Positions 13,415-20,609 of a stretch of 34,445 nucleotides of DNA are shown here, in pieces. Each line of letters starts with the position of its first letter. Within the stretch, counting starts at the first letter, position 1. The notes beneath the pieces were generated by a model. The model saw only the letters and a list, made by a program, of their open reading frames with translations, had not been told where the DNA came from and searched no databases. This DNA comes from a virus: positions 1 to 34,445 of the IMG/VR virus record IMGVR_UViG_3300032245_001229; one strand, 5' to 3'. A program made the translations under genes and the position numbers.

Positions 13415-15684
13415 TGGTTAAGGATGTCGGCCTGAGTCTTGAGATCCATGGCGGCAATGTCCGCCCGAGTGAGCGCACCCTTGCGCTGAGCCTCAGCGAT
13501 CGTGTTGGCGTTCTTGCGCTGTTGATCTTGCTCGAAGGCCACCTGCTTCTGGACGCGCTTCTGCTCGGAGTTCGCGGCAGCGATCTGAGCCTTGGATTGC
13601 GCGGTGATAAGCATCGACTGGATCTTCGCAGCGGTCTCGGCATCCATCCCATTTCCAGCTGCTCCGGCCTCGGCCTGAGCCTGAGCTTGCTGCTGAAGAC
13701 GCTGCACGTAGCCCTTGATGTAGTTCGAGGCCTGAGCGATGCCGTCGTTGTAGAGCTTCATGTTCTGCTCCTGGCCGGGGTCCTGGGAGATCAGCTGCAT
13801 CTGCTCCTGGATGTGCTGGATGACGTTGGCCAAGCCAAGCACGCGTTCCATGGTCGGCATACCGTTCTGTTCCTTCTCGATGCGCCCGATGGCGCCACCA
13901 AGCATCTGGAGAAGCGTCTGGATGTACTCGGGCCGATTGATCGAAGTCGCGATAACCACCGGCTGACCGTCGATGAGCGTGCCCCACGCCATCGTAGCGC
14001 GCTCGACGGCCGGCGAGACGGGTTTGTTGTCCACCGGTGCGAGACGATTCGCCAGGAGGGGATCGTCGGTGTTGGCTTCGACGTACATGTGAACCACCTC
14101 GGCTTGGGAATCCGGTGCTAGCAACGGGCGGATGGCCATGAGGCGGTCAGCCTGCGCGATCTCAAGCATCTTGTTGCCGGAGCCCATGACGCGCTCGGGC
14201 ATGATGTCCCAGCTGTCGAGGTTGTTGAACACGGACGGATCGACGCCTTCGGCTTCGCACTTGCGCCGGAACTGAACGCAGTCGGGATGGTCGATCGTGC
14301 AGAACCGGCGAGCGATCTCGCGGTACTGGAAGGTCTGCTGAGTGTAGGCGCGGGTGAGCATCGAGCCCATGAGCGCATTGGCGTTGTTCACGCGGGCCAT
14401 CACCTCGGTCGCCGTGAGTTCCTTCGATGAACCGTCGTTCACGTCCTGCGTGTAGGCCGCACTGGACTCGGCCATGATTTGCCGGTGCATTGCCATGGCG
14501 CCAGAGAGCATCGGGTAGTCCAGCACGTGACGTTCAGACTGCGGAACCCATGAGAGTCCTTCGGGGATCACGCCCATGTTGAACAGGTCGATCTTCTCCA
14601 TCCGCTCCATGTCACCGTCAGCGACGTTGCGGAAAAGCCACAGCATCTGCTCGAACACCGAGTCGGTGAATTTGCAGCGCATCCGATTCTGGAGATGGCA
14701 GACGGAGTACAGCAGGTATCCAAGTGACCGCACGGAATGCCAACGGAACGGAGGCACCACAGCGCCGTCGGCAAACTGGACGTGCATCAGTTCAAAGATG
14801 TCGCGGCCGTAACAGCGGTCTCCCGCATCGAAGAGCCACTGTCCAGCGGTCTGCATATTGCCGATGCCGCTGTTGTACTGGTCAACGATGATCCGGCGGC
14901 GCCAGGAGGGGTCGTCACTGGTCGTGTCCAGGAAGTAGAAGTCGTAGCAACGCAGGACCGGTGTCGCGTCGGAACCCCAGTAGCCGGAGTTCTCCTTGAA
15001 ATCTTCCTCAATCTTCTCAGGGAAGTATTGGCCGGACCAGTCGTTGACCTGGAGGCTGGTGGCCTCGCGTTCGATCATCGCTGCCAGCAGCTGGTTCACC
15101 AGTTTCAGATTCCAGCCGGGGTCCACGTTCTCACCACGGGTCATGCGAATCAGGTCCTGAGCCGTGAAGGACGTGTAGATCGCGAAGTGCGACAAGTTCT
15201 CCATCGTGGTCAACGTGTTGGTCGGGACCAAGATGTCCTCAGTGCCGCGAGCCGATGGGCACCAGTCGCGATCACGAAGCCAAGTGACTGGCCCGATGCC
15301 GTGAAGCACCGTGGCCGCAAACTGAGACTCCAAGACCGTGGAGTATTTCGGAGACCGCTTCATCACGCGGTTCAGCTGCTTCGTGATGATGTTGCCCCAC
15401 TGGGTGCGCTTGTCGCGGGGTCCGATATCAAGACCAACCGAGAAGTAATTCTGCGGCTTCAGGAAGGCGTTCGTGAATTGCTGGCGAGAGGCATGGATGA
15501 TCCGGGTGCCTTCCAGGAAGTTGACGTTCGTCTGGATGCGGTTGTCGCGTGCTTCCTCCTGAGTGTATGGAGGGTTGCCATTGAAGCAGGAGTTGATGCG
15601 CGCTCGGTTGCGGGAGCGCGGCTGTTCCGCTTCGAGCATGGCGCTAACGACGTTCCAGACTCTGCTGGGTTCCTTGAAGCTCAT
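13411..15684 (-). CDS. Portal protein
   Basis: This 757-residue protein is the probable portal, the ring through which DNA enters and leaves the head. Its length is like that of podovirus portals. It has a mixed body with Trp/Asp-rich segments (the wing and stem), a polar middle region and a long helical Gln/Ala-rich C-terminus (RLQQQAQAQAEAG, then KRVQKQVAFEQDQQRK) that would form the barrel. The frame is open to 15750, but the ATG at 15682-15684 (MSFKEPSRVWN) was chosen because the longer form overlaps the gene upstream. The place between terminase and scaffold supports the call. No single diagnostic motif exists for the family. Confidence 0.8.
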   Translation of the reverse strand: MSFKEPSRVWNVVSAMLEAEQPRSRNRARINSCFNGNPPYTQEEARDNRIQTNVNFLEGTRIIHASRQQFTNAFLKPQNYFSVGLDIGPRDKRTQWGNIITKQLNRVMKRSPKYSTVLESQFAATVLHGIGPVTWLRDRDWCPSARGTEDILVPTNTLTTMENLSHFAIYTSFTAQDLIRMTRGENVDPGWNLKLVNQLLAAMIEREATSLQVNDWSGQYFPEKIEEDFKENSGYWGSDATPVLRCYDFYFLDTTSDDPSWRRRIIVDQYNSGIGNMQTAGQWLFDAGDRCYGRDIFELMHVQFADGAVVPPFRWHSVRSLGYLLYSVCHLQNRMRCKFTDSVFEQMLWLFRNVADGDMERMEKIDLFNMGVIPEGLSWVPQSERHVLDYPMLSGAMAMHRQIMAESSAAYTQDVNDGSSKELTATEVMARVNNANALMGSMLTRAYTQQTFQYREIARRFCTIDHPDCVQFRRKCEAEGVDPSVFNNLDSWDIMPERVMGSGNKMLEIAQADRLMAIRPLLAPDSQAEVVHMYVEANTDDPLLANRLAPVDNKPVSPAVERATMAWGTLIDGQPVVIATSINRPEYIQTLLQMLGGAIGRIEKEQNGMPTMERVLGLANVIQHIQEQMQLISQDPGQEQNMKLYNDGIAQASNYIKGYVQRLQQQAQAQAEAGAAGNGMDAETAAKIQSMLITAQSKAQIAAANSEQKRVQKQVAFEQDQQRKNANTIAEAQRKGALTRADIAAMDLKTQADILNQ

Positions 15685-15691
15685 ATCGGTG

Positions 15692-16084
15692 TCAGATTGC
15701 TTTCCGTTCGTGCGAAATCCAGCAATTATCGGGCATTTCGGTCTTGCCAAGATACGAAAGAGGGACCCAGACCTTCAGCTTCAGGTAGCACCCGCAGACT
15801 TCGCAGGTGCCAGCAAGCCCCTCACCTTGCAGAAACATCGCCATGTCGTTGCGCGCCTGTTCCTGCTCCAAAATAGCCTCCGCCACGGTCTTGGTAACCG
15901 ACCGTGCATCCGTGGGTTTGTTGTGAATACAGCGGTTGCAGGTATCAATGCGATCCTGCGCCTGCCGGCGATCGACAGGCACACCACCATCACCCAGCCA
16001 TTCGGCTAAGATGCGCGCTCCTTGAGCCGTCTGGCGCAATTTAGCGGCCGCACGTGCGACAGCCTGAAACCCTTGGTTGTACAT
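15692..16084 (-). CDS. Cysteine-rich putative zinc-binding phage protein
   Basis: This 130-residue protein has an N-terminal helical half and two cysteine clusters, C49 and C52 (CNRC) and C94, C97, C99 (CEVCGC), with another Cys at 121 in the final PDNCWISHE segment. These should bind zinc. Small proteins of this shape lie between terminase and portal genes in some phages, with unknown role. It ends seven bases before the portal start and overlaps the gene upstream by 44 bases in another frame. DNA-packaging support is possible but unproven. Confidence 0.7.
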   Translation of the reverse strand: MYNQGFQAVARAAAKLRQTAQGARILAEWLGDGGVPVDRRQAQDRIDTCNRCIHNKPTDARSVTKTVAEAILEQEQARNDMAMFLQGEGLAGTCEVCGCYLKLKVWVPLSYLGKTEMPDNCWISHERKAI

Positions 16085-16316
16085 TGGATCCTGGTGTTGA
16101 GTACGTGGACGGAAAGCGGGCCTTGGTGTAGTTCTCTAGGTCCAGTTGGGCCTTCTCGAGTGAAGCTGGCAGACCGTTGGCGGCCCGATGCTGCGCGATG
16201 ATTCTGGCCGTTTCGTAGAAATCATCGTTCATCGGGTTGGGTTTATTCCACTTGGTTTCGGGCTGGTAATATTGCCATCCACCGTTGGGGAACGAAGTCA
16301 GATTCATGTTGCTCAT
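16041..16316 (-). CDS. Small conserved hypothetical phage protein
   Basis: This 91-residue protein opens with a NLTSFPNGGWQYYQPET pattern, which I recall from small phage proteins near terminase genes, then a helical middle and a C-terminal CRTCGR (CxxC) end. No enzyme motif is seen. The ATG at 16316 was taken; a second in-frame ATG lies at 16307. Its last 44 bases overlap the next gene in a different frame. Function is unknown. Confidence 0.68.
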   Translation of the reverse strand: MSNMNLTSFPNGGWQYYQPETKWNKPNPMNDDFYETARIIAQHRAANGLPASLEKAQLDLENYTKARFPSTYSTPGSNVQPRVSGCRTCGR

Positions 16317-16325
16317 ACGGCAGCA

Positions 16326-16748
16326 TTAAAACGGAAGATCGTCTGAATCGTCCAGATCAGGCTTGGGAGCGGCTGGGGCAGACTCACGGCGCGGAGCCGG
16401 CGCAGCGCCTTCATCGCGACCCTTCAGGAATTGGAAGGTCTCAATCATGATCCGAGTGGTGGACCGCTTCTCGCCGGTCTTCTTGTCGTCCCACTCTTCC
16501 CGAGTCAGACGTCCCTCAACCAACAACGGATGCCCCTTCTTGACGTACTGGGCGATCGTTTCAGCCTGCTTTCCGAAGGCCTTGCACTCAGCATAGTAGA
16601 CGTCTTCCTTGTCTTCACCGGACTCAGTCTTCCAGCGGCGATTGACTGTCATGCTCAGATTGCAGACGGCGGTTCCCTTCGGAAGGTGCTTGAGTTCTAC
16701 GTCGCGGGTCAGGTTTCCGACTAGGATGACTTTGTTGAATGAGGCCAT
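16326..16748 (-). CDS. ssb: Single-stranded DNA-binding protein
   Basis: This 140-residue protein is a bacterial-type SSB. Residues about 1-105 form the OB fold with the typical opening FNKVILVGNLTRDVELKH, the GTAVCNLSMTVNRRW stretch and LLVEGRLTREEW. A short Pro/Ala-rich linker leads to the acidic tip DSDDLPF, the peptide that normally recruits replication and repair partners. It coats single-stranded phage DNA. Unusually, it lies within the packaging operon, just downstream of the terminase gene (four bases apart) and upstream of the portal. The gene has no Shine-Dalgarno sequence. Confidence 0.95.
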   Translation of the reverse strand: MASFNKVILVGNLTRDVELKHLPKGTAVCNLSMTVNRRWKTESGEDKEDVYYAECKAFGKQAETIAQYVKKGHPLLVEGRLTREEWDDKKTGEKRSTTRIMIETFQFLKGRDEGAAPAPRRESAPAAPKPDLDDSDDLPF

Positions 16749-16752
16749 AAGA

Positions 16753-18570
16753 TTAGGAGTAGGTTAGCGAATGTTGAGACTCCACTGACCGGCGCTTGTC
16801 AGACATACGCGTCAGCCACTTTGGTGTCTGTCGCTTGACAATACCAACACCGTGGCCGCCTGCAATCTCAAAACCGTTTCGGCGCGCCATTTCGAGCGCA
16901 ACCACGAACGAATCCCACAAGTCAGGCGATCGGCCCATGCGTTCCTTGGTCTTGTGCTTTGGCTCCACGTCGATCAATCCAGTACGGGCGATACCCCACT
17001 CGCGCATCGCACCTTCCTCGGCGACTTCACGCGGCAGTTTCCGCAACTGCTTGGACTCGATGAGTAGGCGAGACGAATACCAGAGTGCAGTCACCATCTT
17101 GCCGTAGGCCTCGCGCTCGGTCTTCGCATCCCCCTGGCGTACCGGACGATCCAGTGGCTTGCCGCCGAACTCAATCGGAACCACCTGCGGAGACCACAGG
17201 CGAGCGAACGCAGACATCAGTGTGCCGCGTCCAGTGGAGTCAAACCCCACCTGCTCCGGGTTGATATTGCGCTGCTTGCAGTACAGCAACACGTACTCGG
17301 CAATTTGCTCTTCGGCCTGTTGCGCCTTGACGGCCGTGACCGGAATAACGATGGGCGGTTCTGCGAATGCTAGCACCGTGCGTCCGGACGCATCTGGCCC
17401 GAACTTAAGGTCTGTCATAACGCATCGGTCACCGCCGACGCCTGAGTATGCAGCGTCGATGCCGATCACGCGGATGATCTTGTCAGCTCGGTCCCATGCG
17501 ACATCGTCGAACGCTTGGTTCTGCTCGCACAACGACATCGTGACCACGCGCCTGGTGCCACCGTCCCGAGGCAGCAGACCGAGGTTCATCATCGAGAACT
17601 GCAACGAGTCCCGGCCGTAGTAATCGAGGTCCGCCTGAATCTGTTCCGGCGTGATGATGCCTCGATACGGATTCGTGCCCTTGGGGAATTTCGCATTCGG
17701 CGTGTCGTATCCACACAACTGGACAGCCAACCCACCTGGCGCCCGCGTTCTCCAGGTGCGCGTTTTCTCCAAGTATTCGAGGCCCTCCCAGCCGCCGAAT
17801 GTCGGATGCGGTTCGCACACCACGCCAAGCGCATCATTGCGGTCCTTGGGGTTGCCCATCGCGATCAGCTTGAACTCAGGGTTCTTGCGAAGGTTGGCCA
17901 CCGAGTCCAAGAAACCGCGCCCCATCAGTGAAGCTTCGTCCGCGATCAACATCACGCGATCGTTCTTCAATCCGACGTAGTTCGAGAGGCCGACAAACGT
18001 GCCGCCCACCTTGCACGCAACACCGATGATGCCGTCTCGAAAGTCTTGCGCTTCGGCATCTTCATCCGAACTGGTTAGGATGAACCGGCTTTCAATCACG
18101 CGGCCCGGGAGCCACTCGCGGCGTTCCTTGGCTTTGTTGTGAAGCTCTTTGATCGAGCCCCAGATTCGCAGCTGGAGACCCTCACGCGTCGTTGACGACA
18201 TGATGATCGAGGTGCCCTTCGGCCAGATGTAGAACGAGCACAGCCCGAACGCTGCGGAATTGTACGTCTTACCAGATGAACCCGGTCCCATGATGCCGAC
18301 CTCTTGGTTCTCGACGAATGCTTGGATCAGAAGCTCCGACCATTCATGCCAGTCGAAGTGCGGCCACAGCGCCGTCATGGCAGCGCGGAAGTGGTAATAC
18401 TTGCCCTGACCGTACTTCACGCCGGCGTTGTGAATGTACCCGCCACGACGCACCATCTCAGCCTCGATCAGGAAGCGGTCTTTTGTACGCCACGGTATGG
18501 ACAAGTAATCGGGGCTTTCATTCATCTTGCGGGAATCCTGCGATGGCCTTTCAATGGGTTCAAGCGTCAT
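16753..18570 (-). CDS. Terminase large subunit
   Basis: This 605-residue packaging motor has an N-terminal ATPase and a C-terminal nuclease. Walker A is GPGSSGKT (95-102) and Walker B VMLIADEA (206-213). The RNase H-like nuclease shows D372 in IGIDAAYSG, D444 in VGFDSTGRGT, and D550/D553 in the SPDLWDSFVVALE end. The frame is open to 18609; possible ATGs are 18609, 18570 and 18525. The 18570 start shares a CATG with the divergent tail gene, while 18525 would leave a 43-base gap between the two genes. No Shine-Dalgarno sequence decides. No small terminase subunit was recognised nearby. Confidence 0.92.
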   Translation of the reverse strand: MTLEPIERPSQDSRKMNESPDYLSIPWRTKDRFLIEAEMVRRGGYIHNAGVKYGQGKYYHFRAAMTALWPHFDWHEWSELLIQAFVENQEVGIMGPGSSGKTYNSAAFGLCSFYIWPKGTSIIMSSTTREGLQLRIWGSIKELHNKAKERREWLPGRVIESRFILTSSDEDAEAQDFRDGIIGVACKVGGTFVGLSNYVGLKNDRVMLIADEASLMGRGFLDSVANLRKNPEFKLIAMGNPKDRNDALGVVCEPHPTFGGWEGLEYLEKTRTWRTRAPGGLAVQLCGYDTPNAKFPKGTNPYRGIITPEQIQADLDYYGRDSLQFSMMNLGLLPRDGGTRRVVTMSLCEQNQAFDDVAWDRADKIIRVIGIDAAYSGVGGDRCVMTDLKFGPDASGRTVLAFAEPPIVIPVTAVKAQQAEEQIAEYVLLYCKQRNINPEQVGFDSTGRGTLMSAFARLWSPQVVPIEFGGKPLDRPVRQGDAKTEREAYGKMVTALWYSSRLLIESKQLRKLPREVAEEGAMREWGIARTGLIDVEPKHKTKERMGRSPDLWDSFVVALEMARRNGFEIAGGHGVGIVKRQTPKWLTRMSDKRRSVESQHSLTYS

Positions 18571-20608
18571 GGTCGCCGAAAAGAATCGTTTGGTTGACGG
18601 CCTGCTCACCGCAGAAGGCGGTGTAGATAGCGGGTTCTCTCCGTCATTGATTCAACCCAACCAACTGGCTTGGGCGGTGAACACGACTGTCCGTGGAGGT
18701 TTTCCCAAGGCGCGGCCGGGGATCTGGTTGAAGGGCTTGAAGTTTCCGGACGTCACCGAGATTTACCAGAACGGTTACTACAACGCGGCCGTCAAAAAAG
18801 CGTTCACGGAGGGCTTTTTTCAGGGCTGCGGAACATACATTTCCGACAGCGAAAAACCCTACCTGATGGCCGCAATCGGCGGGAAAATTTTCCAGATAGA
18901 CATATCCGCTGGATTTTTGGTTCAGGACCTGACTCCGATTGGGTTTCAATTCACGGTCAATACCAGAGGCCGGGTATCAAACGTCGCTACCTACGTTTGC
19001 GCTGCACCCCACGGGCTTGCCGCTGGGATGGTCGTGCGACTCCCAGAGCCTGTTGGAGCATCGTTTCCTGAAGGATTCTTTGGGGACTTCGTAGTCGATA
19101 GCGTGCCGTCCCCAACGACATTTACGGTGTACAACCCCGGAGTGGATGCAGGCCCGCTGCTTGGACCTTTGTTCATCGGATACAAAATGGAGACGGACAG
19201 CCCAACGGCTGACCATGTATTTTTCCAGCAGGCTGAAAACTGGTTGGTTGTTCAAGACCAGCAGAGTCCCCCGTACCTTTACAACGGCGGTTCATTGAGA
19301 CGCGCAACTGGCGAAGAGGTCCCAATCGGAGGCCCGATGGCTTACGGCAAGGGGCGCCTCTGGGTTGCAAATGGATCAGAATACTACGGCGGAGATCTGG
19401 TGTACGGCGATCCGGCCTATGGGCGCGACAGCGTCATTCGATTCACCGAGAACACATTCCTCAATGAAGGTGGCGCCTTTGCCGTCTCCAATGGCCCGAT
19501 CACAGGACTGGCGTTCGGCGCCAACTTGGACACGTCACTGGGAGATGGCGACCTGCTGGTATTTACACCGACCGCGACCTATGCGTTCAACGCCCCAGTG
19601 GATCGCGATGTTTGGAAGGATCTCGATTATCCGATCCAGCGATTCGCGCTGTTGAACTTCGGCTCGTTTAACCATGAGTCGATTGTCCCGGTCAACGGTG
19701 ACCTGTTCTTCCGAGCGCAGGACGGCATTCGGTCGTTGATCTACGCCAGGCGCGATTTCACCGAATGGGGAAACACCCCTATTAGCCGGCAGGTTGTGAG
19801 GGCTTTGGCCTACGACACGGAATTTTACCTCAAGGCTGCTAGCTCCGTGAACTTCGACAACCGGATGCTGATGACCATCCAGCCGCAGAAGGTGAACGGT
19901 CGTGGCATCGTTCATCGCGGATTGGTTGTCATGGATTTCGACTTGGTTGCCGGAATGGGCCGAAAGCTGCCTCCCGCTTGGGAAGGCGTCTGGACGGGTG
20001 CTGACATTCTCCAGATGGTTACGGTTCGGGTGCAGAGTTCTCAACGCTGCTTCTTTTTCGGTCTCAATCAGGGAAATATCGCTCTCTACGAGGTCACCCG
20101 CACTGGCCAGTTTGATTTTGATGGGTTCGATGATTCACCGATCGAATGGATCGTTGAAACACGGTCACTCACGTTTGCCGAACCTGCCAACAAGAAGCGC
20201 CTGATGAGCGCCGAACAGTGGTACGATCAGGTCATGGGCAGCATCGAGGCCAAGGTCTACTTCAAGGCCAACGAGGGCGAGTGCTGGCATCCATGGGCCG
20301 AGATCAAAGACTGCGCGAAGTACCGCAACTGCGAGCCCGGTGAGGTTTCGTGCCCGCCGGCGGTGATCAACTGCCAAGAGGTCAAATACTACCAGCCGCC
20401 CGCCCGATCGCGAATCGCCCTGCCACAGCCGCCCGACAAGTGCGACGTGCAGACCGGCGGTTTCACTCGCGATGGCTACGAATTCCAGCTGCGTTATGTG
20501 AACACCGGCAGGTTTCGCTTGAAGCGAATTGCCATGGTTGCCCAACGTCTCCAGGAGGACATCTACGGCGATCTTAGCCGAGTGGCCTGCCCGTTACTCT
20601 CTGCCTAG
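18569..20608 (+). CDS. Probable tail nozzle / DNA-stabilisation protein
   Basis: This 679-residue beta-rich protein resembles in size and style the podovirus tail tube B / P22 gp10-type proteins that close the portal channel. It begins with a short segment containing the GGVDSGFSPSLI-like pattern, then Gly/Trp/Tyr-rich beta repeats as in a propeller, and a C-terminal part with paired cysteines. Residues about 131-194 hold a copy of the beta module found six times in the next gene. Starts at 18527 (TTG), 18554 and 18569 are in frame; 18569 was chosen as the one beginning past most of the terminase overlap. The identification rests on context and general pattern. Confidence 0.6.
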   Translation: MVAEKNRLVDGLLTAEGGVDSGFSPSLIQPNQLAWAVNTTVRGGFPKARPGIWLKGLKFPDVTEIYQNGYYNAAVKKAFTEGFFQGCGTYISDSEKPYLMAAIGGKIFQIDISAGFLVQDLTPIGFQFTVNTRGRVSNVATYVCAAPHGLAAGMVVRLPEPVGASFPEGFFGDFVVDSVPSPTTFTVYNPGVDAGPLLGPLFIGYKMETDSPTADHVFFQQAENWLVVQDQQSPPYLYNGGSLRRATGEEVPIGGPMAYGKGRLWVANGSEYYGGDLVYGDPAYGRDSVIRFTENTFLNEGGAFAVSNGPITGLAFGANLDTSLGDGDLLVFTPTATYAFNAPVDRDVWKDLDYPIQRFALLNFGSFNHESIVPVNGDLFFRAQDGIRSLIYARRDFTEWGNTPISRQVVRALAYDTEFYLKAASSVNFDNRMLMTIQPQKVNGRGIVHRGLVVMDFDLVAGMGRKLPPAWEGVWTGADILQMVTVRVQSSQRCFFFGLNQGNIALYEVTRTGQFDFDGFDDSPIEWIVETRSLTFAEPANKKRLMSAEQWYDQVMGSIEAKVYFKANEGECWHPWAEIKDCAKYRNCEPGEVSCPPAVINCQEVKYYQPPARSRIALPQPPDKCDVQTGGFTRDGYEFQLRYVNTGRFRLKRIAMVAQRLQEDIYGDLSRVACPLLSA

Positions 20609-20609
20609 T

